Of a DNA stretch of 64,000 nucleotides, positions 24,301 to 33,360 are shown one piece after another (the stretch's first letter is position 1; each line of letters begins with the position of its first letter). Both the position numbers and the translations under genes were made by a program. A model generated the notes under the pieces. That model saw only the letters and a list, made by a program, of their open reading frames with translations, did not search any database and was not told where the DNA came from. This DNA is from Anoplopoma fimbria (lineage: Eukaryota > Chordata > Actinopteri > Perciformes > Anoplopomatidae): positions 7,927,476 through 7,991,475 of the forward strand of contig NC_072467.1 in the NCBI RefSeq assembly GCF_027596085.1, in the 5' to 3' direction.

Positions 24301-27300
24301 TTCCTTCATCATACTGTGCCATATATTATTCTCTCACGCCATTCTGTTTCTTTGGGTTTGTTTTAGCGAAATGTTATTTCTTGCAACTTGCAAATCCATG
24401 AATAATGTGATTGTTTTAAAATTAAAATGTATTCATGCAGAGACACAATTGGTCATGTATTAAAGTTTATCTCTTACTGTATCGCCACACATGACTGATT
24501 CTGCCATGCAACATCAATGTCAGATGAACCCATGACCTTCGACCTTTCCTATGCTACAAGGCTACAAGAAAACCTGTGCTGAAGTTTATCACTCAATTGG
24601 TCAGTTCACACAAATTACAAAAAATGTACCTCTAGTTATGAGTACTTTCATAAATATAGACTACTTAGAGTAGTGTATGAGATAATAATATACTAATAAT
24701 GTGTATATGTGTAATGTAACATCAGGCTTGATTTAATTATTGCTCTTTTAACTTTTTTTAAACAAAAAACCCAAATAAATACATAGATATAAATATACTG
24801 AATTGCTATTTATTAAAATAATGGCCTTCGATTCCTGATAGGCTCATTGTCACTGATACCTGCTCCAGCTGTTTGAGTCAGTATTGGACCGATATCCGAT
24901 ATCAGTATCGATGCATCTCTACTAATAATTATCCTATATTCAATATCACAATGTATGCCTTCATATCTGGATTTTCTTTTCTTTTTGGATATTTAAGAAA
25001 TGTACATATTTATAATGAACCTTCACTGCAGCCTTTTTAGATGTTGGTATTAATATATACTAATAATCATTGTCCACTGTAGATAAAAGATTAAATTAAT
25101 TTCTATATTATAACAAACTTTATGGGAAAAAGATCAGATTTCATATCCATAGTGTGAGTTGTAACCATGAGTCTGACGGAAAACTCACATACTTAAAGAG
25201 TTAATTTTTTATTAGTGTAATTTAAATCCAGAGTCACTTATTTCCATTCAAACACATCTTTCTTTTTAGGTTTTCAGTTTTCTGCCAGGATGGACAGATT
25301 GCAGCAACTATTGTTTATACACGTAAATTAATAGGATAACAAATTAACTCGGCACAGAACTTTTTCTTCAGAGGTTCCTGTAACGGACCACATCTACTGT
25401 TGATTTATTATTTTTCTACATACAGGTGACTCCATTAAGTGTGTTCTTCTGTTTTATTTTTTTTCTGTATACAACACATTGCATTTGAGATCAATATAAT
25501 TTCTGTGAGAATATAAATGGCACAAAGCAACACAAGAGAAATTCAATATGAGCGTCCTCCTGTTGTATACTATATGAAAATGAATCATTAAAAAAAATGC
25601 AAAAGCCATGTCTAAAAATATCCACTGCCTCCAAAAAAACTCCCAGTGCATGACTGCTTTAGCTATGAGTGTGTTTGTCTCCAGGTACAGTATCAGCCTC
25701 CCACGCCGCAGTCCTGCTGCTGCTATCACACAGGCCACATCTGAGCCTATTGAAATGAGTGACGTGGTATTTACTGTTCCCAGCACTGTGCAGATACCCA
25801 TCTGAGTACTAGGCACTTGCCATCAGAGCTTCCTCCTAAGGCTTCTGGCCATGCAACAGTAGGAAGATGTGCACAAATGCATACGTACCCACACCCACAT
25901 ATTCTGGACACGGAGGGCTGGGCCATCACACTGATCATAGAAGTGTGATCAGTGTGATGTTGGAAATGTGTTAAAGTGGAGCGTGGGGTGTGATGTGCGC
26001 TCGTCTGCAGGGAAGGAAGAGCAGCAAAAGCATACTGTAGGTTTTGTATTATGAGTGACTGGCTTCTTTGTGCTTTATTCAAGAGTGTAAATACTGCCTT
26101 TAAACTGAAACTGACCTTTGACAACATGTTCAGTTTAGACCTGAGGGGAACTTGATTATCTGTATCAAATTTACGGCAATCTGGCAAATAGTTGTTGAAG
26201 AATTTCGCTAAAAAAGAAAATGACATTGTCATTACAATACATCCTCCAGGGACAATGAATGTCTGTACAAAATTTCATGGAAATGCATTCAATAGTCGGC
26301 CCAAAGTAATGGACCAACTAACAAATTGCCTTTGCTGCCATAGAGGTGGAAGGGACTGCCACAGATCTTTAATATGGTAGTTTTGTACTGATAGGGCTTT
26401 AAAAAAAGTACTTGAAGCACTCTCGCACTCCATCTGGAGAGGCAGTATGACCGAGTGATAGAGAGACAAGTGAAACTAGAGAAATATAATACTTTTCAAC
26501 CCCCACAACAGCCCTGTCTGGCCATGACTCCCTCAGAGGCCACTGATAGAATGATAGCTATCTGCTGACAATAAGGCTTTTGAGCCCGAGAGAGGAGCCT
26601 GTGTCTCATTTACATGGACTGGGGAACTGTGACGCTTTGTAATTCATCTTGTACACGCTAATCTTCCAGTCGCAATCCTGGTAGCCAGCAACATGTTTGG
26701 GGATGTTAATTTGAAACTGGACTGTCCTGATGCAGATGGAGGGTAGTTGGGAGTGGGTGGAGGGTTCAGCATTCCACAAAGCAGGACTTGACTTGTGACT
26801 TTTGCCTTTTAGATCTATAATGGGATGCAAGCTTTCTAATGGTACGATGAGAAGAGTACATTTTGGAGAGGGATACTTGTGTTGACATCATGACGTCATC
26901 ACACGTCATCCACATTTTAGTGCAAGGCATTAGAATAGCAGATAGCCAGAGAGACAGTGTTCATCAGTCCATATCCACAGACGGGACAGTTCTTGTTAGA
27001 AACGTCACGTGCCCTTGTTCCAAGATGTCTCTCACTAATAGCGACGTCAACACTCTTTCATTCCTGCATGTTGTCAGGAGGCCACAGACAAGAGAAAGAG
27101 GAGGAACATATACAGTGGATGGGAACAGAGAAAGGCTCCATAACCATGCAAAGTGTTGTACTTTCCTGGGTCACTAATGTGTCAAGCTGTGGCTTGGCAC
27201 GCACTCTCTCTAGACTGCACCTAACAAACCGTGCTCTATTTTTGGTCCTATTTTGAATCCAATTTGAAACAGGTTTTCAGATGGCCAGGCAAATGTCATA

Positions 27301-30300
27301 ACAAGCTCCTAAATACAAGGAAAAGACAAACACTATATTAACTACTGAATGGATGTGTTATTTCACGAAACGCTGTCTTTACAGACGGGAAGGGCCTGAG
27401 AGGAAGGACAGAATCATTAAAGGAGCTGAATTATGCGTTAAGATGTTAATGTTCCAGTTTTGTTTATTTTTGTGTTATATATTATTCAATAAGAAAAACT
27501 TATACATCAAACTTTAATGATCCCCATAGTGACATTAGGTTCAGCGGGGGAATATACAAATATATAATTTAAATATATAATATTTAATCAAATCATCAGT
27601 CTGCACAGGTGTTTTCAATTATTTTGCCTAATTCTACTTCTGGATGAGACTGATATGTGTTCAGCTGGCCCTGAAACAACTTGTAAAAAAACACTGTACA
27701 ACAAATTAACGTAGAGGAAAAAGAATAAAATAATGTGATCATAATATTAAATGGTTTAAATTATTTTGACTCCAGGAAACATTATTATTCTTTTCACACA
27801 AAAAATATTAGACTAAAATAATACTTTGACAGCAGGTAGTGGGTTTTTTTTAACTGAGACTACTGACGAGAATAATGCAGCAGATAAGTTTATCAATCTC
27901 TTGATAAAAATAAGGTCAAAATATAAAATTATTTTCTTAAGGGGATCTGAAATTAAAAGCAAGATCCAAACTAAATTAAACTTTAGACGGGTATGAACAT
28001 ATAGACTGTGACTTTTACTTAGGAGTATTATTAACGTGTTCTGTGAAAAATGTCAGTATGCAAAACAATTCCTTTCAGGGAAGCAAAGTAGTTCCCCTTT
28101 TTCTACTGTAACTTCCTTTGTGCTGTTTCCAAATTAAATGTCTTGCTTTCATCTGACTTAACTGAATTTAAATTAGCCCTTCTGACTAGTTTCCATGACC
28201 TGAGAGGGGAACAAACATGTAATGCCCAAGTGTCTCTTTAACTAGAAACCGACCACATTTGTATAATATCCTGAAGGGCTGATTTCAGGTGTGCCAAAGC
28301 TGCAACGGAGATTATTGGGCCTCTAATCTCTGATTTCATCAAAAGACGAAATGCTGAAAGAGCAACGGGTTTTGTTCCTAAACGAGAAAGTCCTGACTAT
28401 CATGTTAACTACTTCTGACCACAACTTAAGGCTCAATGATCAGAAATTTACAGTGAAAAAACACAGAATTCTTCTTCTTACACCATGGGTTGAAAATGTG
28501 TTGTCATATTGTATAACACATTTAAAATTCTCTTTAATACTGAATTGTGCGGTTATTGAACCAACACCAGAGTCGGTGGACCTGCCTCACTCTTTACAGA
28601 ATTAAAACCAATTGTTGTGGTGGCAGGTTCACATTTTCATGTGTATCGTGTGACTGGTGTTCATTTCTGCTCAACTCATGGTAGAAGTTTTTTTATACGT
28701 AAATGAACCGTTGCACATTTACTTCCTCATTTAAACCAGTTATCACGCAGGTTAGTCTTTCACTATAAACAATTAATGACATTAAAGAACCAATTAGAAA
28801 AAAAATGCTGACTCAGGGATTCTTAATAGCTTTTTCTGCAGCTTCCAACTTCTCCGTCTTGTTCATGAATATTTTTAAATGGTCTTGATTGAATATTTGC
28901 ATTGAATGACCTCTCATGCTTAATAAATAATAACTATTTCAAACCTTCAAATTGGATGATATTCTACAATTTCTGCATGAGTATTTTGTAGTTTAATTTC
29001 ACCTTAACAGAACAAACGAACACAGATCATACTAAAAACATAGACGAATTGAAAAAACACATTGACGCACGTAGGCCAGCTGGGTGTCTTGTTCGCGTCC
29101 AGGAAAAGATAAAGATTACTGCAATAAAGAATAATTAATTTAATTGTGTGCAATTGAGAGTTAAGTGTACACTATGATCATACCAACATAATTGATTATC
29201 TGAAAGCATGTGGGCACCATGTAATAAAATGTATAGTGTGATTGTTTCGATTTTCCTTTTTCTTATTCAAATAAGGTCCACCTCACAGTTTGTATTTAAA
29301 TGATTAAGCTTCTTTTCATGATGTGAAGACATTAATACATGAACTTGAATACATTAACAAGTCCTAATCTGGAAAAGTCTGTGATAAATTGATAAATTGC
29401 ACTACAGTTAGGAGGAAAAATATGTATTTTTTGCGGTGAACAGTCCCTTTAAGGTGTGGCCAATATTGTGGTTATATAAAAAGCCATGGTTGACTGTTAG
29501 AAAGAGAAGTTACTCGAAGTGTGGTCTCCATGCCCAAAACAGTCACACATTTTACATTTATTACCCAGAAATATCCACCCAAAGCTCCTCACTTAGAGGT
29601 TTTGCGGTGAAACCCTTCACACCACTTCTGCTTTAGAGAGTCGACAGTCATGACCATTAAATGTCACTTGCATTTCTCCAGCAAAAGTGTTTTTGGTCTT
29701 TTTTTTTCTTGTGTGGACAGTCTCCACCTTGTTAATGCCACCAGAAAATAAATCTATCTAGACTATTTACAAAAGAACTTGCACCTATCCGAGTCCCCAC
29801 AGCGATTTTGGTGCCAGTACTGTTCTTATTTAGTGGATCAGGTATTGGCAGTGATGTGACTCATACACATTAAAAACAGTTTCTTTGTAAATATCAAATT
29901 CTATCCTGTGTCCACTCAGTGAGGTCTAGATGTTTTAAATGTGTAAAAGTGATTGCTTTAGGAAACAAAAAGTTGCATCTTAGCATCCTTAAGAAGAGCT
30001 TCCTGATGTAATAATGCACTTTGGCTACAAAATAAAGTGCATCATCATTTGTGGTTTGAAATATTGTAATCAACTATTTGGCAGCACCAGACCTCAACTC
30101 TGTCTATTAATAATAACTTTTATTAGAACTTGCCTATATAGTTATCAATACTGTCTTCAAAATGACCAGAGGTCACGACACAGCGCTCTGTGTGTTGTAA
30201 TGGATTCCATCAGACTGTAGTAGTACCTAATAAACTGGTATGCTGGTGTGAGTTCTGGCTGCAGGAGTGACAGGGACACTGAACTGCACCTCATTCCATT

Positions 30301-31124
30301 CCTGACCCCTTTGTGTTGGCCACACACATCCTCACATGCCATTCTCAACCTCTCTCACCCTCTATCTCTCTCTCTCTCCAGAAAGACCAGTGGGACAAGG
30401 ACAGGTGGGTCTGTGGCTTCGGGATGCCTCAGTCTGATAACTGTTATGTAAGCTTTGTTCAGGGGGGCACAGACCTGTAGAGTACAGGTCAGATCTGTGC
30501 AGTCCTGAATAAATAACAAAGAGATCCCAAATATAAAGAAACTCATTAGAGTATGTAATCTTTACAAAATACAAATTACTTTTTATTTTTCACAAATGTA
30601 TCCAACATCGTTCAATTCTGCTCTCTACGTCTTACAATACATAGCCCACCATTGTTAGACCTCTAAAACTGACGGTCGGCGTATTAATGACTTGCTGACA
30701 TAAATTTGAATTGCAATTAAAACCATCAAAGGACCATTATTCTTCTCATAGTGAGCGATGACATTCTCGTCTGCCATCAAACATGCTGAAAATGAAATGA
30801 TTTTGTATCTGTTGGAATATTTTGCTCACATAACTTTTCTCATCAGTCCGCACTGCGCCACAGCCAGCTCCTGACTGAGTAAATCACCTTACAGCACAGC
30901 AGCGACCTGCGGAACAGGTGCACTCACACAGGTGATGCAACTGAACTGCATCATACAAACAATGCGCCCCCCATTGCCAATAGCAAAACAATACCTGCTT
31001 TAATTCTGCTAAAAAAAAAAAAAAAAAAAAAAAAACAATTGTATGAAAACTGTCTTACCTTTAGTACGGCGCTGAAGACCAGAAGGGTCCAAAGAGAGAC
31101 GCTGGAGAGCAGCACAGGCTTCAT
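111..31124 (-). CDS. 5' part of a multi-FN3 receptor gene, probably an R3-type receptor tyrosine phosphatase (PTPRJ/PTPRH-like)
   Basis: This gene codes for a secreted or type I membrane protein. Exon 1 gives a signal peptide and ends in phase 0. A 22-bp exon (0 to 1) and a 192-bp exon (1 to 1) lead into 28 FN3 exons (F1-F28 below, in transcription order). Every intact FN3 exon is 258, 261, 264 or 273 bp, phase 1 at both ends, with AG/GT borders; the donor reads ACAA/GTAAG or similar. Each domain keeps the FN3 core: a Trp in strand B, Tyr in strand C, and the L-x-P/A-G-x-x-Y turn before strand F. N-x-S/T sites are abundant. Serial one-exon FN3 domains of this kind are known in PTPRJ, PTPRH, PTPRB and PTPRQ. 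The transmembrane and phosphatase parts would lie left of position 1, so another FN3 receptor is possible. Two exons are damaged (F20, F25). Confidence 0.7.
865..1128 (-). CDS. FN3 exon F27 (eta type)
   Basis: A 264-bp exon, the copy of F18 with STMEST. The acceptor is TGCTACAG and the donor GTAGGT. Confidence 0.8.
1297..1560 (-). CDS. FN3 exon F26 (delta type)
   Basis: A 264-bp delta exon with the same protein as F17. Only an 88-bp intron separates it from the truncated F25; the corresponding intron at F16-F17 is 205 bp. Confidence 0.8.
1649..1843 (-). pseudogene. FN3 exon F25 (gamma type), truncated
   Basis: The right (5') third of this gamma exon is gone. It matches F16 from its donor at 1,649 up to the TCTGGTTTA stretch at about 1,834-1,842, then changes into the AGCTGCCTTTAATAAGC spacer seen at 3,823 and 5,805. 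The acceptor and strands A-B are missing, so it should not be spliced normally. A similar CTGGTTTT sits at the spacer edge (about 3,814), pointing to recombination at a few shared bases. Confidence 0.75.
2183..2446 (-). CDS. FN3 exon F24 (delta type)
   Basis: A 264-bp delta exon with AASPEST and LFNTTVS. It differs from F17/F26 (AAIPEST, LFSITVS) in four to five residues. Confidence 0.8.
2667..2939 (-). CDS. FN3 exon F23 (epsilon type)
   Basis: A 273-bp exon (PTPPGFIIIISQGNDSLHLQW, ending THNSTFT). It is the intact reference for the frameshifted F20 and the longest FN3 exon of the array. Confidence 0.8.
3149..3409 (-). CDS. FN3 exon F22 (zeta type)
   Basis: A 261-bp exon, the sister of F19. 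The acceptor is TTATTACAG and the donor GTAAGT. The domain has WTLPSGGVDHYVVEI in strands B-C and several N-x-T sites. Confidence 0.8.
4168..4431 (-). CDS. FN3 exon F21 (delta type)
   Basis: A 264-bp delta exon with PPEAKSYY, LFNTTVS and NNSTDVTN. It is the tandem duplicate of F24 (offset 1,985 bp) with one Ile-to-Thr change. Confidence 0.8.
4652..4922 (-). pseudogene. FN3 exon F20 (epsilon type), broken by a 2-bp deletion
   Basis: This exon is 271 bp against 273 bp for its sister F23. The loss is one TA at about 4,716, where F23 reads GCTATATTG and this copy GCTATTG on the plus strand. After SGTSYN the frame shifts, so strands F-G are lost and the exit phase changes. Both splice sites are kept. 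Because the exon is phase 1-1, skipping it would restore the reading frame; including it would derail the protein. An assembly error is the other explanation. Confidence 0.75.
5132..5392 (-). CDS. FN3 exon F19 (zeta type)
   Basis: A 261-bp exon (PEKPEDIRITARGTNYLNISW, ending NQFSFAT). It is the duplicate of F22 with one replacement (AGNFTE versus AGTFTE), which creates a new N-x-T glycosylation site. Confidence 0.8.
6151..6414 (-). CDS. FN3 exon F18 (eta type)
   Basis: A 264-bp exon (PKAVANLKVEDVNTTSIRLTW, ending ESTQSYT). It differs from F27 by one residue (STVEST versus STMEST). The donor is GTAGGT. Confidence 0.8.
6589..6852 (-). CDS. FN3 exon F17 (delta type)
   Basis: A 264-bp exon (PNPVLNLAAIPESTTSIKVSW, ending EQTFSYT). 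It has the same protein as F26, with PPDAKSYY and LFSITVS. Its upstream intron carries a fossil second acceptor. Confidence 0.8.
7058..7318 (-). CDS. FN3 exon F16 (gamma type, older copy)
   Basis: A 261-bp gamma exon (SLMWIKPEGSSSFYRVKWAGG, ending TVSQYT) that is less alike to F7/F10/F13 than they are to each other. It marks the border between the two array styles. The truncated F25 is its near copy. Confidence 0.8.
7511..7768 (-). CDS. FN3 exon F15 (alpha type)
   Basis: A 258-bp alpha exon with KTGGRSHT. It is the leftmost alpha copy and starts the 1.92-kb array. The donor is GTAACA and the acceptor GCTTTAG. Confidence 0.8.
8029..8289 (-). CDS. FN3 exon F14 (beta type)
   Basis: A 261-bp beta exon with intact reading frame and splice sites. 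The domain contains at least three N-x-S/T sites (RNLT, WNVS, RNIT). Confidence 0.8.
8977..9237 (-). CDS. FN3 exon F13 (gamma type)
   Basis: A 261-bp gamma exon with the same protein as F10. On its minus-strand downstream side a 687-bp intron separates it from F14; that intron recurs unchanged in length in all three 1.92-kb units. Confidence 0.8.
9430..9687 (-). CDS. FN3 exon F12 (alpha type)
   Basis: A 258-bp alpha exon with KTEGLSHT. Leu replaces Arg at the codon that is Arg, Leu or His among the alpha copies. Confidence 0.8.
9951..10211 (-). CDS. FN3 exon F11 (beta type)
   Basis: A 261-bp beta exon, the middle one of three copies that give the same protein. Splice sites are GTAAGA and ACTCACAG. 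Confidence 0.8.
10899..11159 (-). CDS. FN3 exon F10 (gamma type)
   Basis: A 261-bp gamma exon (PEVVRNLTFTEITTSS, then EGSRSFYRVKW). The predicted domain is identical to F13, 1,922 bp away. Confidence 0.8.
11352..11609 (-). CDS. FN3 exon F9 (alpha type)
   Basis: A 258-bp alpha exon with KTEGRSHT and a Met-to-Val change (FAVLSDL). Confidence 0.8.
11874..12134 (-). CDS. FN3 exon F8 (beta type)
   Basis: A 261-bp beta exon (PAAVRNLTVGGITTSSISVMW at the start, SEAFHHT at the end). Its predicted protein is the same as F11 and F14. Confidence 0.8.
12822..13082 (-). CDS. FN3 exon F7 (gamma type, divergent)
   Basis: A 261-bp gamma exon. Compared with F10 and F13 it has five base differences, and all five change the residue: R to S, F to S and R to I within 12 bp, plus M to V and E to D. 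The flanking intron is nearly unchanged. Confidence 0.8.
13275..13532 (-). CDS. FN3 exon F6 (alpha type)
   Basis: A 258-bp alpha exon with AVAGDNKTEGHSHT where the others read AVDGDNKT[G/E]G[R/L]SHT. It is the most changed alpha copy in the loop before strand G. Confidence 0.8.
13797..14057 (-). CDS. FN3 exon F5 (beta/gamma hybrid, fusion point visible)
   Basis: Left of 13,991 the exon matches the beta exons, including the G at 13,991. From 13,999 it matches the gamma exons. The switch is inside the 7-bp shared stretch 13,992-13,998. The fused exon is the normal 261 bp and stays in frame. The matching 948-bp block (one exon plus one intron) is absent from this unit. Confidence 0.85.
14250..14507 (-). 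CDS. FN3 exon F4 (alpha type)
   Basis: A 258-bp exon encoding the alpha-type domain with KTGGRSHT in the loop before strand G. Apart from silent changes it matches F15. Confidence 0.8.
14772..15032 (-). CDS. FN3 exon F3 (beta/gamma hybrid)
   Basis: A 261-bp exon, the same fusion as F5 and 975 bp from it. Gamma-type strands A-B are joined to beta-type strands C-G. It is intact in frame with good splice sites. Confidence 0.8.
15225..15482 (-). CDS. FN3 exon F2 (alpha type)
   Basis: A 258-bp alpha-type FN3 exon (FTNTSSISLNWTPPLGEVFKY, ending TLTTVT). It differs from its sisters by one replacement, Arg to Gly in KYGLEW. The donor is the weak GTAACA shared by all alpha exons. Confidence 0.8.
15747..16007 (-). 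CDS. FN3 exon F1 (beta/gamma hybrid)
   Basis: A 261-bp FN3 exon whose N-terminal part follows the gamma type (PEVVRNLTF) and whose C-terminal part follows the beta type (VQWTDGTTNWNVSV, ending SEAFHHT). Unlike the other hybrids it has an A at 15,941 and IEITTSS in place of TEITTSS. It may be the oldest hybrid or has been changed by gene conversion. Confidence 0.8.
16261..16452 (-). CDS. Exon 3: Cys-rich half FN3-like segment
   Basis: This 192-bp exon, phase 1 to 1, codes for about 64 residues. It has five cysteines (in RCGS, NCSI and LQCFNCCQ) and the FN3 late-strand signature GLTPGTTYEIFL. It looks like the C-terminal half of an FN3 domain without the strand A-C half. The acceptor is preceded by an unusually long pure pyrimidine tract (about 16,455-16,515, read as CTT repeats on the minus strand). 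The donor is GTAAGTGT. Confidence 0.7.
16722..16743 (-). CDS. Exon 2: 22-bp micro-exon of the FN3 receptor
   Basis: The exon lies between CTCCTCAG and GTAAGTAC on the minus strand. Read from phase 0 it gives ISRAECH plus one base, which completes a Ser codon with the next exon. The other incoming phases would bring a stop at the next junction or leave the frame unmatched. Together with exon 1 it forms the mature N terminus. Micro-exons are easy to miscall, so this rests on the splice sites and phase fit only. Confidence 0.55.
19257..19330. repeat. Degenerate dispersed repeat fragment
   Basis: The stretch ACTTTATTTGTAAAGCAC with the following TTCAACGAAGG...AAGTGCTT resembles the ends of common fish retroposons. 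A similar stretch (GTTTATTTATAGAGCA) is at 32,438. Family not assigned. Confidence 0.35.
20040..20400. repeat. Candidate old repeat related to the 59.27-kb palindrome
   Basis: The part from about 20,287 (GGCAGACATTTTAACTTATC, then AAAAAGCACAGGTGTGACA) resembles the left arm of the MITE at 59,268. The sequence to its left (from about 20,040) may belong to the same element. A 109-codon minus-strand frame here (19,975-20,304) is not believed to be a gene. Confidence 0.4.
21440..22249 (+). mobile_element. 5'-truncated L2/CR1-like LINE 3' end
   Basis: The segment begins in a decayed reverse-transcriptase ORF C terminus (around 21,470-21,600, SYQAPLC then frameshifts) and continues with a long 3' UTR. 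It ends in GGGCTATACAAAATAAACTG followed by GAATT repeats (22,228-22,249), a typical LINE tail. The UTR contains two imperfect copies of about 180 bp (the boxes at 21,778 and 21,957, each with GTGCTTTCTCGC). It sits on the strand opposite to the host gene. Family naming is from general resemblance only. Confidence 0.6.
23535..23671. mobile_element. MITE-like palindrome, copy 1
   Basis: The left end ACAGGTGTTTTCACTTAAGG and the right end, read in reverse, ACAGGTGTTTCCAATCAC form terminal inverted repeats around about 100 bp. The same end and general layout occur at 59,637-59,866, and a half copy lies near 27,604. No coding capacity. Confidence 0.6.
23978..24033. repeat. 28-bp direct duplication
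   Basis: Two adjacent perfect copies of a 28-bp unit starting AGTTCATTGCCTAAGTAGC. Confidence 0.9.
26190..26340. repeat. Dispersed fish repeat fragment
   Basis: The core ATGAATGTCTGTACAAAA then TTCATGGAAATGCATTCAA matches, with changes, the stretches at 54,200-54,245 and part of 56,410. It recurs in this one window in both neighbouring genes, so it is an interspersed element. Family not assigned. Confidence 0.5.
31059..31124 (-). CDS. Exon 1: start codon and signal peptide of the FN3 receptor
   Basis: The ATG at 31,124-31,122 opens a 22-codon stretch, MKPVLLSSVSLW then a run of L, V, F, A, ending at an AAG codon directly followed by the donor GTAAGA. The short basic start and hydrophobic core are typical of a signal peptide. 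It ends in phase 0, which is exactly what the next small exon at 16,722-16,743 needs. That fit is the main reason for joining them across 14.3 kb. The 5' UTR and promoter lie above 31,124 and were not delimited. Confidence 0.65.
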
Positions 31125-33360
31125 GATGCCGCGCGCTTTGAGTAAAAAAAAAGTTTGAAAGTTACTTTTCTCTAAAAGTTGAGCGATTTCATGACCAAAC
31201 TTTTCTTCAGCGCATGGGAAAAGACTCTGTGTCACATCAGGATGATTAAAAGCGAGAAGGGGAACTTTCTCTTCTCGGTGTTAACGGGGAGGAGCGGCGT
31301 GCGTGTGCGTCACTCCGGGAAGTTTTAGTGAGATGTGCCACTCCTCTCCCTCCTCATCAGTCCGCTTCGATGTGCCACAGCCTCCGACGGTCTGAGCGGT
31401 GGACTATGAGGAAGAGGAGGGCTGCTCGGTCATGCAGAAATGAGGAAGAGTCACCCCACATTCTTGCCATAACTTGGCCACTGCAGGGTGGAGGGATGCA
31501 ACCGAGGGGTCCCTTCATTAATGCCACACAGAGACGAGCTGCCAAAAGCAAATGTTGTTGTTTTTTTGGCAACTTCCCCAAAGTTACTGGTTTAGTATCA
31601 CTGTAACATCAAGTGATGCTGCTGTCTTCACACAAGCAGGTCCATAAAGCAAGGAACAACGGGCTCGCCATACACAATCACTTCTTAAACTTCTTCAAAT
31701 CTAGCAGGAGACATTTCTGATCTTTACAAAATGGTTATTTGAGTGTTTGGAAAAAAAAACGATGCTTCATTTGCAAGAGCTGCAACTAATAATCATTTTT
31801 ATCACAGAGGATCGATACATCAATTCATTTTTTGATTAATATGTTAAAGGAACACTTCACCCCAGGATAAAAAAAGAGTTCTTTTCATTTTACCTGTAGT
31901 CTTATTAGTCAATCTAGATTGTTTTGGTGTGAGTTGCCTTGTTATGGCGATATCGCTGAAGAGATTTGTCTGCCTTCTCTAATGGAACCATAAGGCACTC
32001 AACTTCAAATGAAATACATTTCAGCTCAACAGCAATGTTTCTTTCGAGAAATCATGGCCCGCTTACTAAAGATAATCCACAGAACTCGTTGTGAGCAGTT
32101 TCATGTAGGAACTATAAAACACCTGTTTGCACGGCCTTCCTATTTAACAATAATCATCTCCTTAGTAAGAGCAGCAACCTGAGGTGAAGTGTATCATGAC
32201 CATACTTTCTCTGTCCATTAAGACCACCAGTTGCTACTATCTGTTTTGCTTTAGTGCAGACCAGTTAAACTGGGGCTGGTAAACACTCAGAAACTGCCAA
32301 AGGACTAAAAGGACACATCAGTGTATTAGAAGGGTGGTTTTGAAGCGGCACTGGTATGTTTCTGCACTTCCTCTCTGTTTATGAAAGAATGAGGAGTTAA
32401 ATAAAATATGTGCATGGGATAGGCTAGTCATGTTAAGTTTATTTATAGAGCATTTTTATCAGCATGGTCACAGAGCGTTGCACAGGAAACAGCAAATAAC
32501 AGACAGCTCTTGTGCATGGCTGGCTGTAAAAACAGCAGTTTTTACTGAAACTGTGCTGATAATTCAATGATTGATACCTGAAAATTAAACTCTGATTGAG
32601 AGTAAATTTGTCATTAAAATCCTTATTATTATGTTTTTGTTCCTTTCCCTCATCACCCATGTTTTAACTCTTTTTATTATTATTAAATTTATGATTCTGT
32701 GTTCTAGTTTAAAATGTTCACTTTACCAGCATGCATGTAGCTAAGACAATACAGCAATCCTTTCATTTTTTAAGGAATGCTATGTACACATTTACACCGG
32801 GAAGCTGCCCACTAAAACTGATCTGATAGAAACTCAGCAGCTCGACTGGAGCAGTTGGGGATTGAAAGGTAAAGCAATACTTAACCTCCAAACTCACCGT
32901 GTTACCTTGAATTCTCAGAGAAAACGTAGTTTTTCTTGCATGCCTCCATGGTGATCAAACAATCCAAAAAAAGAGAATTGTGATAATGAATTGAAGGAAA
33001 TGGGGGCCACCATTAAGAACAGCGAAACTACATGAATAGTTTGTTCGCAAACTCTCAACTCTGGCAGAATTATCCAGGTCTCGTTTATTCAGTGTACGCT
33101 CAGTACTTCCAAAACACATGCATTTTTAGCTTAAATCTTACTATTTAAAACAATTTTGCATAAACAGTTTCAAACTTGCTCAGAAGTGAATTCAAAGTAA
33201 CGCGGGGGCATTTACCTTTCTAGTAAGATGTGAGCGCTTGATACTCAAAAGACAGATTTTGTGCAGAATGTTACTTTACGTTTCACAAAGTTGGAAAACC
33301 ATTGTAAAAAACAGTACTTCAAATTAGCAGTACAGCTTATTGTGAATTGCTCAGATGTGT
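31125..33360. other. Upstream region of the FN3 receptor gene
   Basis: It is GC-richer around 31,250-31,520, which fits a promoter/5' UTR for the minus-strand gene, but no TATA box or start site could be fixed. The plus-strand 92-codon frame at 31,328-31,606 lies in this GC-rich part and is not supported as a gene. A TCATCAGTCCGC motif followed by a similar GCCACAGCC occurs at about 30,841 and again at about 31,355, on either side of exon 1. Confidence 0.4.

Larger units (their letters stand above)
16744..31058 (-). other. 14.3-kb intron 1 of the FN3 receptor gene
   Basis: This is AT-rich DNA with no supported coding exon. It contains a LINE remnant (21,440-22,249), a MITE-like palindrome (23,535-23,671), fragments of further dispersed repeats (about 19,260, 20,040-20,400, 26,190-26,330, 27,500), a 28-bp tandem duplication (23,978-24,033) and short A or T runs. 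Enhancers could be present but cannot be read from the sequence. Confidence 0.55.

Noticed and set aside
25454..26232. Two overlapping minus-strand frames of 120 and 153 codons
   Set aside because: They overlap a dispersed repeat and each other in different frames; composition is irregular and no family is recognised.
31328..31606. 92-codon plus-strand frame in GC-rich DNA
   Set aside because: It lies in the likely promoter or 5' region of the FN3 gene; GC-rich DNA has few stops, and there is no other support.
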